A model generated the notes under the pieces. The model saw only the letters and a list, made by a program, of their open reading frames with translations. It was not told the origin of the DNA and made no database searches. From Bacteroidia bacterium (lineage in GTDB: Bacteria; Bacteroidota; Bacteroidia; Cytophagales; Flammeovirgaceae), in the NCBI GenBank assembly GCA_030425505.1, contig JAUIAB010000001.1, forward strand, positions 186,001-250,000: a stretch of DNA of 64,000 bases, read 5' to 3'. Shown piece by piece: positions 46,596 to 55,752 of this stretch. The position numbers and the translations under genes are program-made. How positions within the stretch are numbered: position 1 is the stretch's first letter; the number at the start of each line of letters is the position of its first letter.

Positions 46596-46792
46596 AACTT
46601 TTTAGTTATGTGCAGTTTAGAAACTAGTCTTATTTTATACAAAGATGGGAAGAGTTTGTTGTAAACTTTACTACCTGTTAAAGTTTTTTAAGCTAAAAAA
46701 TCATTTTTTTATCAATTCTTCAGAATTTAAGGTGTTGATGATATAGTTTTTCTTTTTGTGTGCCATTTTTGCTTATAGTTTAATTTTAATGC

Positions 46793-47842
46793 ATGGAAGT
46801 TAAAGCCAAATTTGAGAATGATCTAATCATTAGAGCTGCTAAGGGAGAGTATGTTGAAAGAGTTCCCGTATGGGTTATGAGGCAGGCTGGCAGAATACTT
46901 CCAGAGTATAGAGCTGTAAGAGCTAGCGTATCTGGTTTTAAAGAGCTTGTAAAGACTCCAGAACTGGCAGCTGAAGTTACTTTGCAGCCTGTCAGAAGAC
47001 TTGGAGTTGATGCTGCAATTATTTTCTCTGATATTTTGGTTATTCCAGAAGCTTTAGGATTAAACTATGAAATGGTTGAGAAAAAAGGGCCTTTTTTTCC
47101 TAAAACTATAGATTCTGAGCAAGGTTTAAGCTTGCTAAAGGATATTAACCCTACCGAGGATTTAGGGTATGTAACGGAAGCTATCCAAATTGTAAAAAAG
47201 GATTTAAATGGTACAGTTCCTTTGATAGGTTTTGCTGGAGCCCCTTTTACTTTGCTTTGCTATATGATTGAAGGTTCTGGGTCTAAGACTTTTTCTAAAG
47301 CAAGAAAACTGCTTTATCAGAAACCTCAGCTTGCTCATGCTATTTTAGATAAAATAACAAATGCTTCTATTCTTTATCTGAATGCTCAGATTGATGCTGG
47401 TGCTGATTTGATTCAGGTTTTTGATTCGTGGGCAGGTATTCTTAATTATCCATTGTACAAAGAGTTTTCTCAGCCATATATTGAAAAAATATGTGAAGGC
47501 GTTAATGGAAGAGTTCCTGTTACTGTTTTTGCCAAAGGGGCTTACTTTGCTTTTGATTTATTTAAAAGCTCTTGCTGCAATGTTGTTGGTTTAGACTGGT
47601 CAATGTCTGTAGAAAATGCCAGAAATGTTTTAGCTAATAAAACTTTACAGGGGAATTTGGATCCTACAGCACTTTATGGTGACAAACAAATGATAAAAGA
47701 GCTAACTGTTCAGATGCTGGAGAAGTTTGGCAAGCAAAACTATATTGCTAATCTTGGTCACGGTGTATATCCAGATACTGATCCTGATAAGGTTAAGTTT
47801 TTTATTGATACAGTTAAGGAGTACTCTTCTAAGATGCAATAG
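46793..47842 (+). CDS. hemE: Uroporphyrinogen decarboxylase
   Basis: 349 residues. It decarboxylates uroporphyrinogen III to coproporphyrinogen III in heme synthesis. The signature [17 protein letters not shown] carries the substrate-binding Arg residues; [30 protein letters not shown] and [10 protein letters not shown] follow in order. It ends flush against the stop of the convergent FabK-like gene (47842/47843). Heme synthesis complements the ctaA/ctaB genes elsewhere in the window. Confidence 0.96.
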   Translation: MEVKAKFENDLIIRAAKGEYVERVPVWVMRQAGRILPEYRAVRASVSGFKELVKTPELAAEVTLQPVRRLGVDAAIIFSDILVIPEALGLNYEMVEKKGPFFPKTIDSEQGLSLLKDINPTEDLGYVTEAIQIVKKDLNGTVPLIGFAGAPFTLLCYMIEGSGSKTFSKARKLLYQKPQLAHAILDKITNASILYLNAQIDAGADLIQVFDSWAGILNYPLYKEFSQPYIEKICEGVNGRVPVTVFAKGAYFAFDLFKSSCCNVVGLDWSMSVENARNVLANKTLQGNLDPTALYGDKQMIKELTVQMLEKFGKQNYIANLGHGVYPDTDPDKVKFFIDTVKEYSSKMQ

Positions 47843-48784
47843 CTAATAATTGCATAGTTCTTTTTTAGCTTCTAAAAACTCTCTCCATATTTCTTCTGTA
47901 ATTTCTTTAGCAGATTGAATTTTGTTGAGCATAGCAGATATCTGACCTATTTCAAGTTCTCCTTCGTCTAAATCTCCTTCAAATATTCCTTTTTTAGCTC
48001 TACCTTTTCCAAGTAATTCTACAAGGGTTTCTTTTCCCTTTCCTTGGTCTTCGGCTAATTTTACCTGATCGTAAAATTTGTTTTTGATTAGCCGAACTGC
48101 TGTTAGTTGCTTTAGTGTTAAAGCTGTTTCTCCTTCAACAGCTTCCAATACTTTTTTCTTGTATTGCTCATGTGCGGAAGACTCTTCGCTTACTGCATAT
48201 CTACTGCCGATTTGGACTCCCTCTGCCCCCAACACAAAGGCTGCAAGCATTGCCTGACCACTTGCTATTCCTCCAGCACCAATTATTGGTAGTTTTACCT
48301 CTTTTTTAAGCATTGGTAATAAACAAAAAGTGGTTGTTTCTTCTCTTCCATTATGACCTCCCGCTTCAAATCCTTCGGCTACTATTGCATCTACACCAAT
48401 GTCTTCGCATTTTTTTGCGAACTTTAAGCTAGAGACTACATGCACAACAGTTACTCCCTCTTCTTGAAGGTGCGTTGTCCAGGTCTTGGGGTTACCAGCC
48501 GATGTAAAAACAATTTTTACTTTTTCTCTAAGTATTATTTCAATATGTTTATCAATGTCAGGGTATAATAGTGGTAGGTTTACACCAAATGGTTTTTGCG
48601 TTGCTTTTTTACATTTTTGGATGTGTTCTTCTAAAACTTCAGGGTACATAGAACCTGCCCCTAATAACCCCAAGCCACCGGCATTACTAACAGCCGAAGC
48701 AAGTTTCCATCCACTACACCATACCATACCTGCTTGTATTATTGGATATTTTATGTCAAAAAGTTGTGCTACTCTATTATTCAT
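47843..48784 (-). CDS. FabK/nitronate monooxygenase-like flavoprotein
   Basis: 313 residues, FMN-dependent TIM barrel. The motifs YPIIQAGMVWCSGWKLASAV, GGLGLLGAG, EGFEAGGHNG and LPIIGAGGIASGQAML are those of the nitronate monooxygenase and enoyl-ACP reductase II (FabK) superfamily. Sequence alone does not distinguish between the two roles: FabK would reduce enoyl-ACP in fatty acid synthesis, nitronate monooxygenase would detoxify nitroalkanes. It is monocistronic; its stop adjoins that of hemE. A GC-rich structured element lies upstream. Confidence 0.85.
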   Translation of the reverse strand: MNNRVAQLFDIKYPIIQAGMVWCSGWKLASAVSNAGGLGLLGAGSMYPEVLEEHIQKCKKATQKPFGVNLPLLYPDIDKHIEIILREKVKIVFTSAGNPKTWTTHLQEEGVTVVHVVSSLKFAKKCEDIGVDAIVAEGFEAGGHNGREETTTFCLLPMLKKEVKLPIIGAGGIASGQAMLAAFVLGAEGVQIGSRYAVSEESSAHEQYKKKVLEAVEGETALTLKQLTAVRLIKNKFYDQVKLAEDQGKGKETLVELLGKGRAKKGIFEGDLDEGELEIGQISAMLNKIQSAKEITEEIWREFLEAKKELCNY

Positions 48785-48838
48785 TGTTTACTCTAAACAG
48801 GATATTTTATTAGACACAAAACAAATATAGTCTTTTGA

Positions 48839-48950
48839 ATCATGCGAAAGCATGATGTGCACTCCTGGCTAGGAGGCGCAGGGCAAGATCAAGTTGGGCT
48901 TTGTGGGTGGAAGCTTGCCCCGCCAGAAGAGCTTTGTGGGGAGTGCCCAC
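48839..48950. repeat. GC-rich nested hairpin element (RNA or dispersed repeat)
   Basis: ATCATGC-GAAA-GCATGAT (48839-48856) is a perfect 7-bp stem with a GNRA-type loop. Next to it, nested arms GCACTCC (48859-48865)/GGAGTGC (48940-48946), TGGC/GCCA and GGGCAAG (48881-48887)/CTTGCCC (48914-48920) form a branched fold, followed by a T-run. Its GC content is clearly above its AT-rich surroundings. No coding frame of note. It lies in the 306-bp gap between the FabK-like gene and rimM, both on the minus strand. Confidence 0.5.
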
Positions 48951-49034
48951 TTTTTACTTAGCTTATAGTACCAGTAAAAAAGAGAAGATAATAATTAAGC
49001 TGTAATAGTTAGTTTGGAAGTATTCTCCTTTTGC

Positions 49035-49069
49035 ATACACCTAATTATCTATAAGTTAATTAGGTGTAT
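49035..49069. terminator. Perfect 13-bp hairpin downstream of rimM
   Basis: ATACACCTAATTA (49035-49047) and TAATTAGGTGTAT (49057-49069) form a perfect stem with a 9-nt loop, 22 bp beyond the rimM stop. No U-run follows on either strand, so it may be a processing or non-canonical termination signal rather than a standard intrinsic terminator. Confidence 0.45.
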
Positions 49070-49090
49070 TGCTAATTTATTGCTTTTAGA

Positions 49091-49615
49091 TTATTCTAAA
49101 TAGGCTTCTATTAACCCGTCTGGGAAGGATACTATGACTGATTTTCTTTCATGATTTATAGCCTTTATTGTTTCATCAATAAAAGGAGCGAGGATTTCCT
49201 TACCATCTATAAAGAAAATTAGTACAGGCTGGGGAATATCTGTGATTATATTATCTACTTTACCAAAACTTTCTCCTTTTTCATTTTTTATTTCATAGCC
49301 TATAATGTCGTGATAATAAAATTGTCCTTCTTTTACTTCAGGCAGCAACTCTAATGGCAAGAAAAGCTTTTTTCCCTTAAGCTCACTAGCTTGATCAAGG
49401 TTTTCAATTTCCTCAAACTTAATGATTGCACCTTCTTTGTTTAGAAATATTGTTTCTACTTTAAATGGTGCCAAACCACCTCTCAGCTCTATAAATATAA
49501 AGTCTAAATTAAGCCAGTTTTCTGGGTCGTCACTATCTATTGTAGCATATACTTCCCCTTTTAAACCTTGCGGTTTAACTATTTTTCCTAACTCAAAGCA
49601 TGACTTTTTCTTCAT
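49091..49615 (-). CDS. rimM: 16S rRNA processing protein RimM
   Basis: 174 residues. The N-terminal RimM barrel (LGKIVKPQGLKGEVYATIDS, then LKGKKLFLPLELLPEVKEGQ with FYYHDIIGYEI) is followed by a PRC barrel-like domain (GESFGKVDNIITDIPQPVLI, PFIDETIKAINHERKSVIV). It assists 30S maturation near ribosomal protein S19. In most Bacteroidota rpsP directly precedes rimM; here recF precedes it and a 95-bp repeat copy fills the gap. The ATG lies exactly at the right end of that repeat. Confidence 0.93.
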   Translation of the reverse strand: MKKKSCFELGKIVKPQGLKGEVYATIDSDDPENWLNLDFIFIELRGGLAPFKVETIFLNKEGAIIKFEEIENLDQASELKGKKLFLPLELLPEVKEGQFYYHDIIGYEIKNEKGESFGKVDNIITDIPQPVLIFFIDGKEILAPFIDETIKAINHERKSVIVSFPDGLIEAYLE

Positions 49616-49703
49616 ATGTTCAAAATTTGTGATCTACCTTTTTGTTTGACACACATTTTAATCATTGCTTCGTGTGTGCCTCAATTTTAAATCAGACATG
49701 GTC
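49609..49703 (-). repeat. 95-bp intergenic element, single copy between recF and rimM
   Basis: Minus-strand copy beginning GACCATGTCTGATTTAAAAT and ending TTTTGAACATATGAAG, with the final ATG being the rimM start. The inner hairpin GGCACACA/TGTGTGTC is intact. The recF stop lies about 18 bp upstream of the element. Confidence 0.85.
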
Positions 49704-49720
49704 TGTTCATTTATATCTCT

Positions 49721-50794
49721 TTATAATTCTATAAAGTTAGCATTTATGGGTTTTAATATATGTTTAGTTCTTTCTACTCTCGCATCTGTAAGGAAAACCT
49801 GCAACGATAGTTTTTCAATTAATATCAGAAGCTTACTAATTCTGGTATCATCTAAGCGATCAAATATATCGTCTAAGATTAATATTGGTTTGGTTGTGTT
49901 GCTCATAATCCAATGCTGCAAAACGCCTAGTTTCAATGCTATTATAAAAGATTTTTGCTGCCCTTGAGATCCAAATTTTTTGATTTCTTTTTGGTTGAGA
50001 AAAAAAGTGAAATCATCTTTATGTATTCCTACATTTGACCTTCCTGTGTGTAAATCTTTTTCTTGCGAGGCATTAATGAGTTCTTTCCAACTACCAAAAC
50101 TCCCTTTCTTGGTTTCATATTCAATATTGGGTTGCTCTTCTGTAGAGGTAAAGTTAAGATAGGTATCCTTAACTTGATTTTGTATTTTTTCTACATATCC
50201 TTTTCTCTCTTTTGATATTTTCTCCGCTTTTTCTATTAGCTGATCTGTATAAATTTTTAGCAAGTCAAAATCTATTTTTCGGATTATAAGATGATTTTTT
50301 AGTATCGTATTTCTGTTCTTAAGAACTTTCTGATACTCGATAAGTGCTTCAAAGTACGGTTTGTTTTGTTGAGAGATTATGTTGTCGAAAAATCTTCTTC
50401 GCAGTGTCCCTCCTTGCCTGATTAAATCTGTATCATTAGGTGATATGAATACCAGTGGAAATTGACCTATGTGATCACTAATTTTTTTGTACGGCTTTCT
50501 ATCTAGTTGAACTATCTTTTTTTCGCTTTTTTGGTAACTACAAATTACCGCATTTTCCTTTTCTTCTTTTACAAAGTTTCCCTTTATCGAAAATAGACTT
50601 TCACTGTAGTTTATGTTTTCAATCTCAGTATTTGAAAAGAAACTTTTGGTTAAGCATAAATAGTGAATGGCATCTACCAAGTTGGTTTTTCCTACTCCAT
50701 TAAGACCTATTATGGCATTTATTTTGTCTGAAAACTCGAACTGCCTTTCTTTATAGTTTTTAAAGTTGATGAGTTTAAGTTTCTTTAAATGCAT
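49721..50794 (-). CDS. recF: DNA replication and repair protein RecF
   Basis: 357 residues of an SMC-like ATPase. Walker A is GLNGVGKTNLVDAIHYL, the ABC signature region is FGSQGQQKSFIIALKLG, and Walker B is PILILDDIFDRLDD. It loads RecA at single-strand gaps with RecOR. It is not beside dnaA, dnaN or gyrB, as often in Bacteroidota. The gene downstream is rimM, joined by the 95-bp repeat. Start ATG at 50794 fits the usual MHLKKLKLINFKNY opening. Confidence 0.95.
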   Translation of the reverse strand: MHLKKLKLINFKNYKERQFEFSDKINAIIGLNGVGKTNLVDAIHYLCLTKSFFSNTEIENINYSESLFSIKGNFVKEEKENAVICSYQKSEKKIVQLDRKPYKKISDHIGQFPLVFISPNDTDLIRQGGTLRRRFFDNIISQQNKPYFEALIEYQKVLKNRNTILKNHLIIRKIDFDLLKIYTDQLIEKAEKISKERKGYVEKIQNQVKDTYLNFTSTEEQPNIEYETKKGSFGSWKELINASQEKDLHTGRSNVGIHKDDFTFFLNQKEIKKFGSQGQQKSFIIALKLGVLQHWIMSNTTKPILILDDIFDRLDDTRISKLLILIEKLSLQVFLTDARVERTKHILKPINANFIEL

Positions 50795-51033
50795 TGAATT
50801 TATTTGTATACTGTGAGTTTAACTACTAATAAACATATTTTATCACTCAATAACATTTGTTTATACACTTAGGGTTTTATTTCTAAAAAGTATTGGCGCT
50901 ATAACAGGTAAACAGACTAAGAAAGTTGTTCTCACAAAAATTTACAATACTAGACTTTAATACAAGCATCATCTAATTTAAGATAGTTTTTTTACATTTA
51001 TTGTTATACTATTGTTCATCTACACATATATTA

Positions 51034-51489
51034 ATGGAAAAAAAGGAGTACTCACTTGAAAAGGTAAAAGATGTTTTTACCCAATACATGGAAGAGAAAA
51101 AGCTGCGAAAAACACCTGAGAGATATGCTATTCTGGAAGAAATCTATAAAGACGGTGGACACTTCGATGTAGAATCTCTTTACATAAATATGAAAAATAA
51201 GAACTACCGAGTGAGTAGAGCTACTGTTTATAATACTTTGGATTTACTCTTAGAGTGTGAGCTTGTAGTAAAACACCAGTTTGGCAACAATCTCTCTCTC
51301 TATGAACGCTCTTACGGATATAGGCAACACGACCACTTGATAGATATAAAGAACAACAAGGTTTATGAGTTTTGTGACCCTAGAATACAAGAAATAAAAA
51401 GGCTAGTGGAGGAAACTTTTGATTTCACTATTACTAACCATACCTTGTATTTTTATGGTCATGCTAATGAAAACTCTCTTAGTAATTAA
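51034..51489 (+). CDS. Fur family metal-responsive regulator, lacking the structural CxxC
   Basis: 151 residues from the ATG at 51034; an in-frame TTG 11 codons earlier gives an unlikely N-terminus. The winged helix is [20 protein letters not shown], preceded by [14 protein letters not shown]. The hinge [20 protein letters not shown] keeps the H-D-H metal ligands of Fur proteins, but the two Cys that normally follow (H-D-H-L-I-C-x-x-C) are replaced. It should bind DNA as a dimer and respond to Fe, Mn or Zn; the metal may be different from classical Fur. Other paralogue types (PerR, Zur) remain possible. Confidence 0.88.
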   Translation: MEKKEYSLEKVKDVFTQYMEEKKLRKTPERYAILEEIYKDGGHFDVESLYINMKNKNYRVSRATVYNTLDLLLECELVVKHQFGNNLSLYERSYGYRQHDHLIDIKNNKVYEFCDPRIQEIKRLVEETFDFTITNHTLYFYGHANENSLSN

Positions 51490-51490
51490 T

Positions 51491-51522
51491 AAAAAAGCCT
51501 AATAGAAAGAGTCTATTAGGCT
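51491..51522 (-). terminator. Intrinsic terminator of the fasciclin gene
   Basis: AGCCTAATAGA (496-506) and TCTATTAGGCT (512-522) form a perfect 11-bp stem with loop AAGAG. The A-run at 491-496 reads as a U-run on the minus strand, so it ends transcription of the fasciclin protein gene and may also stop the Fur transcript. Confidence 0.85.
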
Positions 51523-51567
51523 AAGTTAAACAACTTAATCTTTTCTATCCCCTAATTATTATTGTTG

Positions 51568-54500
51568 TTATTCTGGTTGTCTAAAGTATACATCTTCCGT
51601 AATGTATAATATTCCGTTTATAGTGTATATACCATTTATTGGCTCTAAAAATAGAGTAGTGTTTTGATCGCGATCTATAAAACTACCAAGAAGAGCTCTA
51701 CCAGCAATATTTACCATGATGTCTCCAGCAACAGGAGCAAAGTCTTGACCATTTACATTTCTTGGAGCACTAGATAATGAAACCAAATTTTGTCCTCTAA
51801 AAAGATTTCCATACAAGTATCTATCTTTAACTACCGACATCCCTATAATTCTTGACCATATAAATCCATCAACACCATTAGCAAATAGATCTGCAGGGTT
51901 GTTTATATTTCTCTGTAGAACTTCTTCAACAGCTTCGTTATTAGGAATAAAAAAGGTACACTCTGTGGCTTCGTTTGTAAAGTAGTTTTGGATATCTAAT
52001 GCTATATCTGTTATGCTATTAACATTGTTAATATTAAGGTTTAGTATACCTTGATTATCTGTCAATATACTATACACGTGACCAAAGTCTTCATTCATAG
52101 CAATGGCTTCCAGCATAGTAAATGGCTGCATAAACCCACCTTCTGTTATTTTATAAAGATTTCCTGTTGAACTTACCGTTACCTCTTTATCAAATCTTGC
52201 CTGATCGTCATTTACAATTACTTTATTTGGATCTGTTTGACCATCAAAATATACAGATAAGGAAACAAGACCATTATTATTATTTACCCTTATATTTTCT
52301 CTAGTAGATTTATATCCTTTGGCGAGAAAATCTTCAAGATATTGGCGACCTGAAATCAAATGATAATCAATTATATCTTCTAGAGTAAAAGCATTTAAAT
52401 TAAGGAAGTCATTAACACTATTCACTCCGTTAATGGTATTTCCATTATCAAAGAAGTCATTAATTACATCATTTGTTGGTATTGCTGCTGTTACTATCCT
52501 AAACCTAAAAGCATCTAAATCCTCTCCACCTGCTCTATCAATAGCCTCAGCAAAAATGCTAAGCTCAGGGTCATTATTTATTAAATCATAAAGGGTTGAA
52601 CAACTACCTTGTAAATTTCCTGTTATTGCTTTAGCCATTCGGTAAATAACTGCAGTGGAATTATTTTGATTTGGAATGAAAATAGACTGATTTTCATTAA
52701 TTCGAACATTTTCTATATATATATTATTACCCAATTGCTCAACTTTAACTCTATAGCCACTATTCATATTGATAGTATTATCATTTTCTTGTGCTATATT
52801 TTGCAAATTTGCAAAGCTAAAATAGTCCCTTGTATATATATGATTGCGAACAAATGTTCTTAGGTTGTTACGATTCGGAGTTATTTCATTTATACATTCT
52901 TCTACTGCTTCTAACACTGCGTTATAAGGAATAAAGGCTGTAGCAGTAGCATCTCTAAAGGTAGCTTCTAGCTCACTTAGCTTTATCAGGTTTATGAATT
53001 CACTATAACTAGCAAGATCCGTATATAAACCACCAAGTATTGTTTTAGGAGAGGGGCAAACCCCAGCATTTCTTATGGCTCCTGTGGTAAGCAAACCTCC
53101 ATTTTCAAGCGCATAAACCACCTGTAAATTGTTGTTTTCACTTACAAAAGCCACTGAATTTTGAGCTCCCAAAACTATTTCGCCATTAAGAATAACCGTG
53201 CTGTTGTCTGCTCTTTCTAAAGAAGCATATATATCATTGCTTCTATTTGCAGCTCTTGTTCTTAACAGGATTTCGTTATCGTTATCTTGACGCAGATCAT
53301 CTCTTAAAGAGCTGTAATTAATCTGGTCTGCATCAAGCATATGCATTTTAACATATTCAGTTAAATCATTTCTTATTGCTTGCTGCAGACAGTCATTTGG
53401 TAAGTTATTCAATGTTTCATCTGTAGGGAAAAAACCAGTACCACCCCCATTTTCAAACTCCTGAATAACCTCTTGCTCTAAACCAGCATCTCTTATTAAG
53501 CTTACAAAAACATTGAAATGTCCATCTTGCTCTAAAGCTTCAATAATATTAGCTGGAGGAGCTGGCGCATTATCCAAAATATCATTTTCTAAGGCTAGTA
53601 TTTTGTCTATACTATGCATGTAGGTAGAAAAATTTCCATAGTCTTCCGTTTCAACAGAAGGGCTTTCAAAAAGAAGCTCATTTCCATTAAAAACAAGAGT
53701 ACCATTAACTCTTTCTATTGTAAATACTACAGGATTCCCAAAAGACCTTCCCACTAGATTTTGTGCAGCCCTTGCATTATTCTCCAACACAAAAAATGAC
53801 AATGCAGCCTTTAAGTCAGATATAGGAAGATCTCCTGCACTATTAATTTCAAAATTTCTTCTTCTACTAATTTCATTAAAGAAATCTTCAAATGCTGAAT
53901 TTGTAGGAGCTATCAAAGTTACCCGCTGCTGCTCAAAACTTTGTCTAAGATCATCATCTATGGCAAGAAGAATGTCCAATGCATCATCTAATATCTGATG
54001 ATTAGGGTTTAAAGATATTAACTCTCTCCTAGATAAGTAGTCAGGCATTCTATCCAATAAATGAATCAGACCATTTATTGCTTCAATATCCCTATCTAAA
54101 ACATTTGCACGATTGTTAATTTGTATCTGCTCTCCATTTTTGTTTATAAAAAATGTGGTAGTGAAATTCGCAATTACCTGACCTCCCTGAGGCAATTCAC
54201 TTAATATAAACCTTTCTCTAAAGAGTGATGGATATAATGCTCTTTCTGCAAAAGTATCACCAAAAAAGCGATCTTGACCTTGGTTATTATTAATAATCGC
54301 TAGAGCAATGTCTATATCATTTACTTCATTGTCTGCATTTTGATCTGGTATTTGATCAGGATCTAGACCATTAGCTCTTAAATATTGCCTAACCGCTTGG
54401 TTTGTTGGTAAAAAAAATGTTTGATCTCGATTATTATCAAGATCAAAAAAGTCATCAAAGTAGCTAAAATCTGGCTGACCTAAAGGCCTATGCCTATCAA

Positions 54501-55722
54501 AAAAAGCCTCAAGAATGCTTAGCCTCGGTTCATTTCGTATATAATCTCCTATCGTAAAAGGCTGTCCGCCATCATTGTCGTCGTCATCATCGTCACCTGC
54601 TTCCAAACCACAGTTTATTGCAACATCATTAGTAAAGCCTGTTGGAGCCTTAGGAAACAAAACCCCATCTGTTAAAGCAAATATAACTCCATTCGATGCT
54701 GGAAGTGCAGCATCTTCATCAAACCCACCTACCACTACTCCATCAATCACTACAGAGCCATTCATCGTAGTAACCTCTAATGATTGGAAATTCTGCGTGG
54801 AATAAAAGTTGTTATTTTGATCTTGAGCTCTATTGGTAAGATCATTAAATGTTTTGGTTCCTGGCTCAAGAAGAACATGGTTTTTCACAAACCTATCCGC
54901 GTCTTCCTGGCTATTAATTATTTGCCTCTTACAGTTATCTCCTATGTTGTTTAATGCATTATTAGTAGGTATAAATACTGTTCTTCCCCCTTCTATTTGT
55001 TCAGTAAATAAGTCTTTAGTTTCTTGGCTAGAGTTGTTTATAATATTCAAAAACTCTGAGAGAGAATTTACATCTGATAAAACTTCCAAAAGGTTAGGCC
55101 CCACATCGTCGTCGTCATCGTCGTCATCATCATCATCATCATCATCGTCATCGTCGTCGTCGTCATCTCCATCGTCATCTCCATCCCCACCACCAGCATT
55201 ACCTTGAACTGGCGTAAGGACATTTCTTAGAAAGTATACTGTTCCGTTGGTAGCCCTTTCATCTACAAAAAATGGAGAATAGGTATTGTTGATCAGAATA
55301 TTATCTCCATTGACATCTATATTGATTACTGTACCAGCACTAAGTGTAGCATAGTCTCCATCTTGAACCTCATCTAAAGAAAGGTCTTGCCCTACTACAT
55401 GGTATTTCAGTACTTCTGCTAAAGTTTCCTCATCAATATCTTCTAAACTCTCAATTCCTTTTGCACTTAAGAATGCATCAAATGCATCATCAGTGGGGGC
55501 AAATAAAGTGTAGTCTCCATCCTGCCTTAGAGTTTCGAACAAACCTGTTGTTCTCAAAGCATCTACCAACTTAGAAAACTGTTGCTTGGGAGCTATTATA
55601 TCTGTTATTTTCTTAGGAGCACCTGCAGTGACAATTATATTGTCATCACCTCCATCCAGTGTACAATCTGAAACCAAGAAAAGAATTGCAAAAAAGTAGA
55701 GGAGTTTCGTTATAAACTTCAT
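51568..55722 (-). CDS. Multi-fasciclin-domain lipoprotein with poly-Asp linker
   Basis: 1384 residues from ATG at 55722, chosen because MKFITKLLYFFAILFLVSDC is a lipoprotein signal (Cys at residue 20); ten extra upstream codons are less likely. About eight FAS1-like domains follow, recognisable by DGDYTLFAPTDDAFDAFL, VFIPTNNALNNI, FFLPTNQAVRQYL, TLIAPTNSAFEDFF, GFFPTDETLNNLP, AFIPYNAVLEAVE, AAIPTNDVINDFF and FFIPNNEAVEEVL. Only the first is canonical (with the Y-H motif KYHVVGQ). The first and second are joined by a run of more than 20 Asp, and a second Asp-rich linker follows domain 2. It is likely a surface or outer-membrane adhesion protein; the Asp runs may bind Ca2+ (inference). Confidence 0.88.
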   Translation of the reverse strand: MKFITKLLYFFAILFLVSDCTLDGGDDNIIVTAGAPKKITDIIAPKQQFSKLVDALRTTGLFETLRQDGDYTLFAPTDDAFDAFLSAKGIESLEDIDEETLAEVLKYHVVGQDLSLDEVQDGDYATLSAGTVINIDVNGDNILINNTYSPFFVDERATNGTVYFLRNVLTPVQGNAGGGDGDDDGDDDDDDDDDDDDDDDDDDDDDVGPNLLEVLSDVNSLSEFLNIINNSSQETKDLFTEQIEGGRTVFIPTNNALNNIGDNCKRQIINSQEDADRFVKNHVLLEPGTKTFNDLTNRAQDQNNNFYSTQNFQSLEVTTMNGSVVIDGVVVGGFDEDAALPASNGVIFALTDGVLFPKAPTGFTNDVAINCGLEAGDDDDDDNDGGQPFTIGDYIRNEPRLSILEAFFDRHRPLGQPDFSYFDDFFDLDNNRDQTFFLPTNQAVRQYLRANGLDPDQIPDQNADNEVNDIDIALAIINNNQGQDRFFGDTFAERALYPSLFRERFILSELPQGGQVIANFTTTFFINKNGEQIQINNRANVLDRDIEAINGLIHLLDRMPDYLSRRELISLNPNHQILDDALDILLAIDDDLRQSFEQQRVTLIAPTNSAFEDFFNEISRRRNFEINSAGDLPISDLKAALSFFVLENNARAAQNLVGRSFGNPVVFTIERVNGTLVFNGNELLFESPSVETEDYGNFSTYMHSIDKILALENDILDNAPAPPANIIEALEQDGHFNVFVSLIRDAGLEQEVIQEFENGGGTGFFPTDETLNNLPNDCLQQAIRNDLTEYVKMHMLDADQINYSSLRDDLRQDNDNEILLRTRAANRSNDIYASLERADNSTVILNGEIVLGAQNSVAFVSENNNLQVVYALENGGLLTTGAIRNAGVCPSPKTILGGLYTDLASYSEFINLIKLSELEATFRDATATAFIPYNAVLEAVEECINEITPNRNNLRTFVRNHIYTRDYFSFANLQNIAQENDNTINMNSGYRVKVEQLGNNIYIENVRINENQSIFIPNQNNSTAVIYRMAKAITGNLQGSCSTLYDLINNDPELSIFAEAIDRAGGEDLDAFRFRIVTAAIPTNDVINDFFDNGNTINGVNSVNDFLNLNAFTLEDIIDYHLISGRQYLEDFLAKGYKSTRENIRVNNNNGLVSLSVYFDGQTDPNKVIVNDDQARFDKEVTVSSTGNLYKITEGGFMQPFTMLEAIAMNEDFGHVYSILTDNQGILNLNINNVNSITDIALDIQNYFTNEATECTFFIPNNEAVEEVLQRNINNPADLFANGVDGFIWSRIIGMSVVKDRYLYGNLFRGQNLVSLSSAPRNVNGQDFAPVAGDIMVNIAGRALLGSFIDRDQNTTLFLEPINGIYTINGILYITEDVYFRQPE
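55105..55182. repeat. GAY trinucleotide tract encoding poly-Asp
   Basis: On the plus strand the tract is a run of TCG/TCA triplets, i.e. GAC/GAT codons for Asp on the minus strand, in frame within the fasciclin lipoprotein. Because the period is 3, gain or loss of units would only change linker length. Mixed GAC and GAT codons suggest it is not a very recent expansion. Confidence 0.85.
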
Positions 55723-55752
55723 TTTTAGACGGTTAAATACAATAACCTGCAA

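Noticed and set aside
55105-55182. CRISPR-like short repeat array
   Set aside because: It is a pure in-frame Asp trinucleotide tract within a coding gene; there are no spacers and no cas genes.
54833-55207. Poly-serine protein on the plus strand
   Set aside because: It is the antisense of the poly-Asp tract of the fasciclin gene, without start context or family features.
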